Shown here one piece after another: positions 9,510-18,352 of a stretch of DNA of 64,000 nt; the first letter of the stretch is position 1, and each line of letters starts with the position of its first letter. The stretch is from positions 42,719-106,718 of the forward strand of contig CAVYPD010000046.1 of assembly GCA_963770275.1 (NCBI GenBank), read 5' to 3'. The notes under the pieces are model-generated. The model was not told the origin of the DNA. It searched no databases and worked only from the letters and a program-made list of their open reading frames with translations. The position numbers were made by a program, and so were the translations under genes. The DNA is from Roseiarcus sp963770275 (GTDB lineage: Bacteria; Pseudomonadota; Alphaproteobacteria; Rhizobiales; Beijerinckiaceae).

Positions 9510-11105
9510 ATGCTCCCGATTGCGATCGAACCCAGCTACGTGATCGCGCTCCTGCTTGTCGCGTTCCATGCCAGCAACAGGTTCAACACGCCGCGGATTG
9601 TCCGCTCACAAACGAGCCGGGTGCAGTTCTGGTTAAGCGGCGGCGCGTATGTCGTCTCCTCGATTGGCGTTTTCATGTTGCTGTCCTGGGCTGTGCGACA
9701 TAACGCGTCTCTGGTGGGCGTGCTACAGATGGGCAGTGCGACGCAAGGCGGGGCGGACGTCTCCAATCTGGACGCTGCGCTGGTCGCGGCGCTGATGTTG
9801 ACGACGCTTTTGCCGAGCTTCCCCGTGCTACGCGATATCGACGCTGGCATCCTACGCTTCTTCTACCGGATGGGTTCGATTCCGTTCTGCGCCCAGCTCT
9901 GGGCCCGGCAGATGGAGAGCGCGTTTTCGTTTCCGGCGGACGCGACCACCTCGATGCACGATTTCATCTTGAACGCCGCCCATCTGCCAGATGCATTGGC
10001 GCTTGAATTGCGCACGGATCCGAAGTCGGATCAGATGCGCTTTCGCTTCACACGCAACCTCGCAGTCTATGCGGCGATCAGCAACCTTAGGGGCCGAGCG
10101 CGCTTCGCCGATGACTATCCCGAGGATGTCGCCGCGTTCGAGAAAGACATGGCGACTTACTTCACTCAAAGCGTTGGGTTTCTGGCGCTGACTGGCAAAT
10201 TGTCGCAGCAGGAGCTCGACGACGTGTCCGAGTTGGTGCAGAAGTTTCGCACGCTGAACCTCGAGGCTTATGAAGAGCTGCGACTTATGCTCGCACGCAT
10301 GTTGCTCTACACTTCAAGCGGCGAGAGGGAGATCATTGACCGCTTAAACCGCACCGGATTTGCGCTCGAGCGCGCAACACCGATCGCCGTGCCCTTCAAT
10401 CTGCTGGCGGCGGACATGATCGGCGTCATGTTTCTCTTCCTTTCCGGCGCGCTGATCTCGTCAGCTTTCTTGTCGTCGCCGCAGATGCCGCTGAGCAAGG
10501 CGATCGCAATCGGCTTGCTCGTCGCGGTCAATGATTGCATCGCGGCGGTGCTGGCGCTGTTGCCGAAGGAATTCTGGAGTTTCGCCGACATCCGCTCAAC
10601 TCGCGAACGGCCCTATCTCAGCTACGTGCTCTCGGCAGTCATTGCCGCCACGCTTTCGGTTCCGATCTCTTATGCATTCTATCTCTATCGGACACATTTC
10701 ATGCTCGACAGCTTCCCCGTCCTGCAGTTTGCATCGCAATGCAAGTGGCTGCTGCCCTCCTCGGTCCTCTGCTTCGCGATCGCTTTCGCTTGCGACAATT
10801 GTTTTGGCGCGACGGAAGAACCGCGGTGGCAGCGGTGGGCGGAAGGTGCGGGCATTGCGGCGCTCATGGGATTCGCCGGATATCTTGTCGTGCTGTGGCT
10901 CGCGATCGACCGCGCCGCGCTCTACGCCGGGGGCCCTGCTCCTTCACTCTGGATGCCGATCGTCCTGAATGCCGGGATTGGTGCAGTGTTCGGATCGACC
11001 ATCCCAAACTGGTACCGCGCAGTGGCGCGCCCAACGTGCGTCGCGGTCCCCCGGTCAGAAAGCGACGCTCAGAGGATCCCCGAACCGCGGGCCGCGACGA
11101 TTTGA
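9510..11105 (+). CDS. polytopic membrane protein of unknown function
   Basis: The 531-residue product has about nine hydrophobic segments. Three are near the N-terminus (around residues 8-20, 46-62 and 88-106), followed by a soluble stretch of roughly 190 residues, then six more from about residue 300 to 495, and a polar tail. The soluble part has acidic helices (e.g. SQQELDDVSELVQKF) and no enzyme motif I recognise. The IGAVFGSTIPNWYR segment after the last helix resembles a motif seen in other uncharacterised Hyphomicrobiales membrane proteins, some with PilZ domains, but no PilZ domain is present. An AAGGAGAAGG ribosome binding site precedes ATG 9510. It is transcribed divergently from deoC and has no operon partner. 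Confidence 0.75.
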   Translation: MLPIAIEPSYVIALLLVAFHASNRFNTPRIVRSQTSRVQFWLSGGAYVVSSIGVFMLLSWAVRHNASLVGVLQMGSATQGGADVSNLDAALVAALMLTTLLPSFPVLRDIDAGILRFFYRMGSIPFCAQLWARQMESAFSFPADATTSMHDFILNAAHLPDALALELRTDPKSDQMRFRFTRNLAVYAAISNLRGRARFADDYPEDVAAFEKDMATYFTQSVGFLALTGKLSQQELDDVSELVQKFRTLNLEAYEELRLMLARMLLYTSSGEREIIDRLNRTGFALERATPIAVPFNLLAADMIGVMFLFLSGALISSAFLSSPQMPLSKAIAIGLLVAVNDCIAAVLALLPKEFWSFADIRSTRERPYLSYVLSAVIAATLSVPISYAFYLYRTHFMLDSFPVLQFASQCKWLLPSSVLCFAIAFACDNCFGATEEPRWQRWAEGAGIAALMGFAGYLVVLWLAIDRAALYAGGPAPSLWMPIVLNAGIGAVFGSTIPNWYRAVARPTCVAVPRSESDAQRIPEPRAATI

Positions 11106-11163
11106 ATCGCCCTCAGCGAGCGACCTTCCTGAATCTAACACCCTTTCAGAGATGTGCGGGGCG

Positions 11164-11200
11164 ACGAGGCGGGTCGGAAGCAAGTTCCGGCCCGCCTCGT
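11164..11200. terminator. strong hairpin between convergent genes
   Basis: Arms of 16 bases (11164-11179 and 11185-11200) pair with one mismatch around the loop GCAAG. The sequence is symmetric, so it can act on both the membrane-protein transcript (+) and the iorB transcript (-). A long T run is lacking, with only GTTT shortly downstream on the plus strand. Confidence 0.65.
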
Positions 11201-11207
11201 GTCGCGT

Positions 11208-13569
11208 TTAGGCCTTGCCGGCTAACTGCCCTCCGAGCGGCAGGGAGCGGATGCGTTTGCCGCTCGCCGCAAAGATCGCGTTCATAAGCGCAGGCGCGAC
11301 CGGCGGCACGCCGGGTTCGCCCACCCCGCCCATGTGCATGTCGTAGCCGCGCGGCACGATGTAGACATGCGTCTCGCGCGGCGCGTCGGTGATCCTGATC
11401 ACCTGGTAGTCGTCGAGATTGCTCTGCTGGACTCGTCCTTCCTTGAACGAGATTTCGTTCAGCAAGCCAACGCCCAAGCCCCATGACCACGGCGCCCTCA
11501 AACTGAGACCGGACGCGATCAGGGTTCACGATCGGGCCGCAATCAACGCAGATGTCGACCCGCGGCACGGTGATGTTGCCCTTCTCGTCGACCGCAGCCT
11601 CGATCACCGCCGCCACATAGCTCACGAAGCTGCGATGAACAGCTAAGCCGAGCCCATGGCCTTTCGGCAGTTCGCGCTTGCCCCAACCAGCCTTCTCGGT
11701 GACCATTTCGACGACGTTGCGCAGGCGCCCGGTGTCGATCGGGTAGACCTCCGGATTCTCGCCGTAGTCCCAGAAGTTCTTCACCTTCTGCGGCACGTCG
11801 AGGATGCGTGCGGGTCCGATCAGATCGAGCAGGAACTCTTTCTGATCCTTGCCCGCCGCATGCGCGAGTTCGGCGACGAAGGATTAAATCGCGAATCCGT
11901 GCGGCACGTTCGAAACGGAACGCCACCAGCCAACCTTGGTATGCGCTTCGGCTTCACCATTCTCGATGCTCACGTTCTTGATGTCGAAGGGCATGTCGAC
12001 AAGGCCCATGCCCTGCTCGAGCGGCGCTTCGTGCTTCGGATCGGCCATGAAGAGCGCCAAAAGCGTCGGCGCGACGCTGTTGTGTCGCCAAGCGACGACG
12101 TGGCCATCCTTGTCGAGCCCGGCCTCGAGACGTTCGACCGACACGGTGTGATAGAAGTCGTTGTGGATGTCGTCCTCGCGAGTCCACACCACCTTGACCG
12201 GTGCGCCCCCCATCGCCTTCGAGCACAGAGCCGCCTCGACCGCGAAGTCCGGCTTTGACTTGCGGCCAAAACCGCCACCCAAAAGGGTGACATTGACGGT
12301 AACGTTCTCACTCGGAAGCGCCAGATATGCGGCGACCATGTCATGGGCAGCCTGCGGGCTTTGCACGCTGGTCCAGACTTCAGCCTTGCCGTCGACGATC
12401 CGGCAGGTCGCGGAAGGCGGCTCCATCGTCGCATGCGCGTTGTGAGGGATGTAGTATTCGGCCTCGACTTTCTTGTCCGCGCTTGCGTAAGCCGCAGCGA
12501 AGTCGCCGTCGCTGCGCAGGATCATGCCGGGCTTCCTGGCGGTCGCCTCCATTTCCGCGCGGTACGCCTGGGAATCATAAGTCCCGTGCGGACCGTCATC
12601 CCATTTGATCTTCAGCGCATTGCGGCCTTGGATCGCGGCCCAGGTGTTGTCGGCGATGATTGCGATTCCCCCCGACGGCTGGAATTTCATCGGGTACGAC
12701 GGCGTAGGGATCTCGACGATTTGCAGGACGCCCGGAATTTTTTTCGCGTCCGTCGCGTCGTAAGAGGCGACCTTGCCGCCCATTACCGCCGGGCGGGCAA
12801 TGACGGCATATTTCTGTCCGGGCAAGCGGACGTCCTGGCCATAAATGGCGCGACCGGTCGTGATGTTGAAGCCATCGACAATATTGGTCCCTTCCTTGCC
12901 GATGTAGCGGAACTCGGACGGGTCTTTGAGAGGCAGACTGACAGGCGTTGCTGCGCCCGTCTTTTCGAGGCTGACATTCGATGGCACGCCCATCGTGCTC
13001 GCGTCAGCGGCAAGATCTCCATAGCCGAGTTTCTTCCCGGTCGACTTCTGAATGACCTCGTGATTCTTCGCCTCGACGTCAGTGACGTCTACGCCCCAAC
13101 GTTTCGCGGCAGCCGCCTCGAGCATCATGCGGGCCGCTGCGCCAACCTGGCGCATCGGCATGAAGAAATGCCGGGTCGAACGGGAGCCGTCGGTGTCTTG
13201 GTTGCCGTATTTGGCCTCGTCCCCAGTCGCCTGGGCGACTTTCACGCGAGACCAATCCGCTCCCATCTCGTCTGCCACGATTAGCGGCATGCCGGTGCGT
13301 ATGCCCTGGCCCATCTCGGAGCGGTGGCAAACGATGGTGACGATTCCGTCGGGCGCGATGGAGACGAAAGCCAGCGGGCTGTTGACCGTGCCGTGCGGCA
13401 TGCCGTCTGCGCCCCACTTGGGGGCGTTGTCGGCCAGCGCCGGACCAGACGGCATTACGTGCACCGCGAGCACGAAGCTGCCCGTTGCAAGAATCCCCTT
13501 CAGGACGCCGCGCCGGCTGACATTCTCGATGCCGGAGGCCGACACCATTTCGCGAATGTGCTTGGTCAT
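11208..13569 (-). pseudogene. isoquinoline 1-oxidoreductase-type molybdopterin subunit (IorB), broken by a nonsense codon and a frameshift
   Basis: This is the large molybdenum-cofactor subunit of an IorB-type aldehyde/N-heterocycle hydroxylase. A Tat signal precedes the domain (SRRGVLKGILATGSFVLAVH). Family landmarks include CHRSEMGQGIRTGMPLIVADEM, HNAHATMEPP, LGGGFGRKSKPDF and GEPGVPPVAPALMNAIFAA near the end. The frame is cut by an in-frame TAA (11886-11884) at NVPHGFAI-stop-SFVAELAHAAGK, where homologs have Gln, so CAA to TAA is likely. A second break near 11474, an extra G, separates FEGAVVMGLG from VGLLNEISFKEGRV. It follows iorA by 3 bases. The nonsense codon makes true inactivation more plausible here than in the other frameshifted genes, but a base-call error is not excluded. 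Confidence 0.8.
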
Positions 13570-13572
13570 GGG

Positions 13573-14022
13573 TTACGCTCCCGCAGCTTGCTTGATGGCG
13601 GCGCGAATGCGCTGATAGGTCCCGCAGCGGCAGATGTTGCCGTACATCGTGCTGTCGATGTCGGAGTCGGTCGGATGAGGCGTCTGCTTCAGCAGCGCGA
13701 CGGCCTGCATGATCTGGCCAGCCTGGCAATAGCCGCACTGGGGCACATTGACTTCGCGCCAAGCCTTTTGGACGGGGTGATTGCCTTCCGGATCCAGGCC
13801 TTCGATGGTGACGACCGATTTGCCATTCGCGTCGGCCATCTGCGTCTGGCAGGACCGGGTGGCGTCGCCGTCGAGATGGATCGTGCAGGCGCCGCATGCG
13901 GCCACACCGCAGCCAAACTTGGTGCCGGTGAGCCCGAGAACATCGCGTAGGTACCAGAGCACAGGCATCGACGGATCGCCGTCGAATGTTTGCGCTTGGC
14001 CGTTGACATGCAGAGTGATCAT
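13573..14022 (-). CDS. isoquinoline 1-oxidoreductase-type 2Fe-2S subunit (IorA)
   Basis: The 149-residue protein is the small iron-sulfur subunit of a two-subunit molybdenum hydroxylase. The N-terminal plant-ferredoxin-like domain has CGVAACGAC plus a later Cys (TRSC). The C-terminal domain has CGYCQAGQ and CRCGTY, giving the two [2Fe-2S] clusters that pass electrons from the molybdenum site. Its partner starts 3 bases downstream. In IorAB-type enzymes electrons usually leave through a membrane cytochrome c, and none is encoded here. GGGAGGGAAGC stands just before the ATG as a good ribosome binding site. Two palindromes lie 144-233 bases upstream. The substrate (aldehyde or N-heteroaromatic) is unknown. 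Confidence 0.9.
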   Translation of the reverse strand: MITLHVNGQAQTFDGDPSMPVLWYLRDVLGLTGTKFGCGVAACGACTIHLDGDATRSCQTQMADANGKSVVTIEGLDPEGNHPVQKAWREVNVPQCGYCQAGQIMQAVALLKQTPHPTDSDIDSTMYGNICRCGTYQRIRAAIKQAAGA

Positions 14023-14165
14023 GCTTCCCTCCCAGTCGATAGCGACTGCGGTAAATCTCGCGCCGGTTGGTTCAGAAGCGTCCCTGCTGCTCTGGCGGCA
14101 GACTTGAAACCATTCCCGACATTGAAATGACTCTAAGTCACGAGCGGAGAAGTGGCAATTGTAAT

Positions 14166-14193
14166 TACGATGTATTCATATGAATACATCGTA
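14166..14193. promoter_or_regulatory. perfect 28-bp palindrome, candidate operator
   Basis: The 28 bases are exactly self-complementary, centred on CAT-ATG, with half-site TACGATGTATTCAT. The AT-rich centre in GC-rich DNA, the length and the perfect symmetry suit a dimeric or tetrameric regulator such as TetR. It lies 144 bases upstream of iorA; no regulator gene is adjacent. Confidence 0.55.
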
Positions 14194-14231
14194 TAACGAG
14201 GGCGTTACTTAAGACTTTCATCACGGATCTG

Positions 14232-14255
14232 CGTAATATCCATTTGGATATTACG
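14232..14255. promoter_or_regulatory. second palindrome upstream of iorAB
   Basis: Two 11-base arms (CGTAATATCCA and its complement) surround TT. It lies 38 bases beyond the 28-bp palindrome and shares with it the outer element TTACGATG, so the two may be bound by the same or related proteins. Confidence 0.45.
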
Positions 14256-14259
14256 ATGG

Positions 14260-14965
14260 AACGCAGCAAGACTTGCCCTCGAGCAAATCGCCAGGCCGGA
14301 CTTTGCGGGTTGGCTTTTCGACTTCTGACGGCGAGATGCTCCGCGCCACGTGGCGTCAGAAGTGTGCTGCTTTTGGCGGAGTCGGCGGAAGAGTAACGGC
14401 TCGGGCGACATTTGATTTCAGAAAATCAGAAAACCGATTAAACTTGCGCCCATGGCCCACCCAGCCCTCGCGCCGACGAAGATTGTGAGCCGCCGCTGCC
14501 GCGCCGCCGAGCCCAATAGAGCGCGAGAAAAACTTTTGGCGACTTAATCCGCGTAACCCATTGATAAGTCTGGATTCTCAGAACCAGAGAAATCCAAGGA
14601 AATCCAACCCCCATAATCGGGGTTTTTCGGAGCGAAACGGCCCGACGCCAAGAAAACCCAAACGGATCGATCGTACCGCCGTCGGCGGCTGCCGCGGTAG
14701 CCGTCTTCGTCCAAAAGCGAAGCGCGTTCGTATTTGACATACGCGCCTCGCGCGCCTAGTAAGCGCGCCTTCGTCAGGTTTTAGCCTCGTCGATCAAGCC
14801 GACTGTCCTTTGAGGCCAGCGGTCCCCGTCCGGCAGCGCTTAGCGCCCCCGGGCGCGATCGGCGTTGGGCTCAAACGCGGATGCGGTTCAGCGGATTGGA
14901 TGACGGGCGTCTCGCTCTATCTATCCGCTCAGCGCCTTCGCCGCCTGATCAAAGGAGCGTGACCC
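14260..14965. other. about 0.7 kb without a supported gene
   Basis: Minus-strand frames at 14205-14411 and 14438-14740 lack ribosome binding sites and recognisable domains. A small hairpin (AACCCC...GGGGTT at 14606-14626) is followed by TTT, but no upstream gene needs it. The ffh promoter must lie in the right part, though I cannot pick out its boxes. An AAAGGAGCG ribosome binding site precedes ffh. Confidence 0.4.
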
Positions 14966-16534
14966 ATGTTCGAGAGCCTGTCCGAAAAGCTCTCCGGCAT
15001 CCTGGATAAACTCACCGGCCGCGGCGCCCTCTCCGAGGAGGACGTCAACGCCGCGATGCGCGAGGTGCGTCGCGCGTTGCTCGAGGCCGACGTTGCGCTC
15101 GAGGTCGTGCGCTCGTTCGTCGACCGGACTCGCACCAAGGCCGTCGGCGCTTCTGTCGTCAAGTCGGTCAAGCCCGGCCAGATGGTGGTCAAGATCGTCC
15201 ACGATTCGCTGGTCGAGACGCTGGGCACGGAATCGCAGGCGATCGATCTTAACGCCCCGGCTCCCGTGGCGATCATGCTTGTCGGCCTGCAGGGCGCGGG
15301 CAAGACGACGACCGCGGCCAAGATCGCCAAACGCCTGACCGAGCGCGACAAGCGCAAGGTTCTGATGGCCTCACTCGACGTGAAGCGGCCCGCCGCTCAG
15401 GAGCAGCTCGCGGTGCTGGGCCAACAGGTCGGCGTCGCGACGTTGCCGATCGTTTTCGGCGAGGAGCCGGTCGCCATCGCCAGGCGCGCCGAATCCGCGG
15501 CGCGCCTGCAAGGCTATGATGTCGTGCTGCTCGACACCGCCGGGCGCACCCATATCGACGAACTGCTGATGCAGGAGATGGTGGACATCCGCGACGCCGC
15601 GCGGCCCCACGAAATCCTGCTGGTTGCGGACGCGCTGACCGGCCAGGACGCGGTCAATCTGGCCAAGAACTTCGACGAGCAGGTGGGCATAACCGGCATC
15701 GTGCTGACCCGCATGGACGGCGACGGCCGCGGCGGCGCGGCGCTGTCGATGCGCTCGGTCACCGGCAAGCCGATCAAGCTGCTTGGCGTCGGCGAGAAGA
15801 TGGACGCGATCGAGGATTTCCATCCCGCGCGTCTCGCCGATCGCATCCTCGGCATGGGCGACATCGTCAGCCTGGTCGAGAAAGCGGCGCAAAATATCGA
15901 CATGGCGCAGGCGGCCAAGATGGCCGAGAAGATGCGCAAGGGCGTCTTCGATCTCAACGACCTCTCCGAGCAATTGAGCCAGATCGAGAAGCTCGGCGGC
16001 ATGGGCGGCATCATGGGGATGCTGCCGGGCGTCGCCAAGATCAAGGACCAGCTCAATTCCGCCAATCTCGACGACAAGTTCGTCAAGCGCCAGCGGGCGA
16101 TCATCTCGTCAATGACGCCGCAAGAGCGTCGCAACCCCGACCTTCTCAAGGCCTCGCGCAAGAAGCGCATCGCGGCAGGTTCGGGCGTCACGGTCGAGTA
16201 CGTCAACCGGCTTCTGAAGCAGCATCGCCAAATGGCCGACATGATGAAGGCGATGGGCGGCGGGGGCGCGAAGCGCGGCATGATGGGCAAGCTCGGCCAG
16301 ATGATGGGGCTCGGTGGAGGCATGCCAATGCCATCGGCCGAACAGATCGAAGCGATGCAGAAGCAGCTGGGCGGCGCGGGGCTCCCTGGAGCGCCTTCGG
16401 GACCGCCCGGCATTCCAGCCGCCCCGCCGCCCGGCGCATTCAATTTACCCCCTCAGTTCCCTGGTCTCGGCGGCGGACCGAAGCTGCCAGGCCTCGGCGG
16501 CGGCTTCAACCCATTCGGGGGCAAGAAGAAGTGA
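14966..16534 (+). CDS. ffh: signal recognition particle GTPase Ffh
   Basis: Ffh binds signal peptides and 4.5S RNA and delivers ribosomes to FtsY at the membrane. The 522-residue protein has the N-domain helical bundle (FESLSEKLSGILDKL), the G-domain with GLQGAGKTTTAAK, DTAGRTHIDE, TRMDGDGRGG and LGVGEK, and a methionine-rich M-domain (KQHRQMADMMKAMGGGG). A Gly/Pro-rich tail ends PFGGKKK. It starts the ffh-rpsP-rimM-trmD order typical of alphaproteobacteria. AAGGAGCG lies upstream of ATG 14966 at good spacing. Confidence 0.98.
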   Translation: MFESLSEKLSGILDKLTGRGALSEEDVNAAMREVRRALLEADVALEVVRSFVDRTRTKAVGASVVKSVKPGQMVVKIVHDSLVETLGTESQAIDLNAPAPVAIMLVGLQGAGKTTTAAKIAKRLTERDKRKVLMASLDVKRPAAQEQLAVLGQQVGVATLPIVFGEEPVAIARRAESAARLQGYDVVLLDTAGRTHIDELLMQEMVDIRDAARPHEILLVADALTGQDAVNLAKNFDEQVGITGIVLTRMDGDGRGGAALSMRSVTGKPIKLLGVGEKMDAIEDFHPARLADRILGMGDIVSLVEKAAQNIDMAQAAKMAEKMRKGVFDLNDLSEQLSQIEKLGGMGGIMGMLPGVAKIKDQLNSANLDDKFVKRQRAIISSMTPQERRNPDLLKASRKKRIAAGSGVTVEYVNRLLKQHRQMADMMKAMGGGGAKRGMMGKLGQMMGLGGGMPMPSAEQIEAMQKQLGGAGLPGAPSGPPGIPAAPPPGAFNLPPQFPGLGGGPKLPGLGGGFNPFGGKKK

Positions 16535-16615
16535 CCGCTCTTCCATCGCCTTCGAGGCGAAAGAGCAAATCGTCAAGGTAAAGAACAACCCATTAGATCT
16601 GAAAGGAAAACACCA

Positions 16616-16978
16616 ATGTCAGTGAAAATCCGCCTCTCCCGCGGCGGCACCAAGAAGCGCCCGTTCTATCGCATCGTGGTCGCCGATGCGCGCATGCCGC
16701 GCGACGGCCGCTTTGTCGAAAAGATCGGCACCTTCGATCCTTTGAAAGCCAAGGACGATGCCAGCCGCGTCGTGCTCGATCAGGAGAAGGCCAAGGCATG
16801 GCTCGCCAAGGGCGCGCAGCCGACCGACCGCGTGCTGCGTCTGCTCGACGGCCTCGGCCTCGCCAAGCGCGAAGCGCACAACAACCCGCAGAAGGCGCTG
16901 CCGAAGAAGAAAGCGCAGGAGCGCGCCGCCGCTGCTACGGCCGCAGCCGAAAAAGCCGCGGCGGCTCCCGCGGCCTGA
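16616..16978 (+). CDS. rpsP: 30S ribosomal protein S16
   Basis: The 120-residue protein has the conserved S16 core: SVKIRLSRGGTKKRPFYRIVVAD, RDGRFVEKIGTFDP and RVLRLLDGLGLAKRE. The C-terminus is a Lys/Ala-rich extension (about residues 90-120) as usual in alphaproteobacteria. S16 binds early to 16S rRNA in 30S assembly. A GAAAGGAAAA ribosome binding site precedes ATG 16616. It lies 81 bases after ffh and 15 bases before the rimM start, so operonic expression is expected. Confidence 0.97.
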   Translation: MSVKIRLSRGGTKKRPFYRIVVADARMPRDGRFVEKIGTFDPLKAKDDASRVVLDQEKAKAWLAKGAQPTDRVLRLLDGLGLAKREAHNNPQKALPKKKAQERAAAATAAAEKAAAAPAA

Positions 16979-16993
16979 ACGCGGTAACCCAAC

Positions 16994-17516
16994 TTGCGCG
17001 CGCCCGATCGCCTCATTCTGATGGGCGTATTCGGCGCGCCGCAGGGGGTGCGCGGAGAAATTCGCGTTAAGTCGCTGACTGGCGAACCGAGCGCCATCGG
17101 CGCCTATGGGCCTCTGACCAACAAGAGCCGGACGCGGGCGTTCGCGTTCGAATCCCTCCGTTCGCTCAAGGACGACATGCTGGTGGCGCGGGTCACTGGC
17201 ATTTCGACTCGTGAGGCGGCCGAGGCATTGAAGGGCGTGGAAATCTTCGCCCGCCGTGACCAGTTGCCGGCGCCCGACGAGGACGAATTCTACTACGAGG
17301 ACCTGGTCGGGCTAGAGGCGGTCGACGCGGCAGGAGGGCCCATCGGCCGCGTCGTGTCGCTCACGAACCATGGCGCCGGGGACGTTCTCGAGATCGCGCC
17401 TGGCTCAAGGCGGCGAAACTCTGCTTCTGCCGTTCACCAAGCGTGTCGCGCCGCGCATCGATTTCGACGCCGGGCGGATCGTCATCGAACCCCCGAGCGA
17501 AGTCGAGGACGACTAG
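16994..17516 (+). CDS. rimM: ribosome maturation factor RimM, frameshifted near 17402
   Basis: RimM helps 30S maturation around the 16S rRNA head and binds S19. The N-terminal part is clear: ILMGVFGAPQGVRGEIRVKSLTG, then DEFYYEDLVGLEAVDAAGGPIGRV of the PRC-barrel. After VLEIAP the frame shifts. Removing one G near 17402 restores AQGGETLLLPFTKRVAPRID and the ending PPSEVEDD with TAG at 17514-17516, a textbook RimM C-terminus. The start is TTG at 16994, 15 bases after rpsP. A one-base sequencing insertion is the likeliest explanation, because the restored part is fully conserved. Confidence 0.92.
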
Positions 17517-17643
17517 CGTCTGAAGCGAACGGGGTGTTGCTAAGGGCGAAGGGGGCGGATACACAAAGGCGCTCGCGCCGTTGAGTTCATCCGGCGCCGT
17601 GGTTGGGATCCCGGGCCCGCTTGTTCGTTTGGAGACGCGCTGC

Positions 17644-18300
17644 ATGACGATGAGTTCCGAGACGGCTTCAACAGGCCATGGGGGCCACTCGGTAACGAAG
17701 CGGGACTTCTTGTTTCTGGCGACCGGATCGCTGGCGACGGTCGGCGTGGCGACAACCCTCTGGCCGTTCATCGACCAGATGAATCCCGACGCCGCAACGA
17801 TCGCGGCGGCCGGCCCGGTCGACATCGACATCGGCGCACTCCAGCCGGGACAGCGGGTCGTCACGCTGTGGGCGTCACGACCGGTGTTCGTAGTCAAACG
17901 TGCTCAGCCGGCGCTTGATGAACTAAAAAATCCAAAGCTGCTTTCTCAGTTGCGCGACCCGGACTCTGCGCAGAACCAGCAGCCCGCTTACGCAGCCAAC
18001 TGGAGCCGGTCGGTTAAACCCGAGATTCTCGTGCTGGTCGGGGTCTGCACGCACCTTGGCTGCATTCCGCTGTTCGATCCGGATCCCAGCAAGACGGATC
18101 CAGCGCCCGATTGGCCAGGCGGCTTCTTCTGCCCGTGCCATGGCTCCAAATATGACTTGGCCGGACGGGTGTTCCAGGGCGTGCCCGCGCCCTATAACCT
18201 GCCAGTGCCGCCCTATCATTTCCCCGACGACAAGACGGTTCGGGTCGGCCAGAACCCGCCCGGCGCGAATTTCGATTTCAACTCGATCCAGCAGGTTTAA
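17644..18300 (+). CDS. petA: Rieske iron-sulfur subunit of a cytochrome bc1-type complex
   Basis: The 218-residue protein is a ubiquinol-cytochrome c reductase iron-sulfur subunit. A Tat-like N-terminal anchor (TKRDFLFLATGSLATVGVATTLWPFID, residues about 18-44) precedes the periplasmic domain. The [2Fe-2S] binding boxes CTHLGC and CPCHGS carry the two Cys-His pairs, followed by the Pro loop region GVPAPYNLPVPPY. In most alphaproteobacteria petA is followed by petB and petC. Here it stands alone between rimM (ends 17516) and trmD (starts 18353), all in the same direction, so it is probably co-transcribed with translation-related genes. The bc1 partners must be elsewhere, or this is a second copy. 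Confidence 0.93.
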   Translation: MTMSSETASTGHGGHSVTKRDFLFLATGSLATVGVATTLWPFIDQMNPDAATIAAAGPVDIDIGALQPGQRVVTLWASRPVFVVKRAQPALDELKNPKLLSQLRDPDSAQNQQPAYAANWSRSVKPEILVLVGVCTHLGCIPLFDPDPSKTDPAPDWPGGFFCPCHGSKYDLAGRVFQGVPAPYNLPVPPYHFPDDKTVRVGQNPPGANFDFNSIQQV

Positions 18301-18352
18301 CCCCGAAGATCGATCGGTGACAGCAACCGGGTGAGCGCGTAAGCCTCGCCCG

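Noticed and set aside
14606..14626. Intrinsic terminator AACCCC...GGGGTT-TTT
   Set aside because: Only six pairs, and no gene upstream in that direction needs it; mentioned only in the intergenic note.
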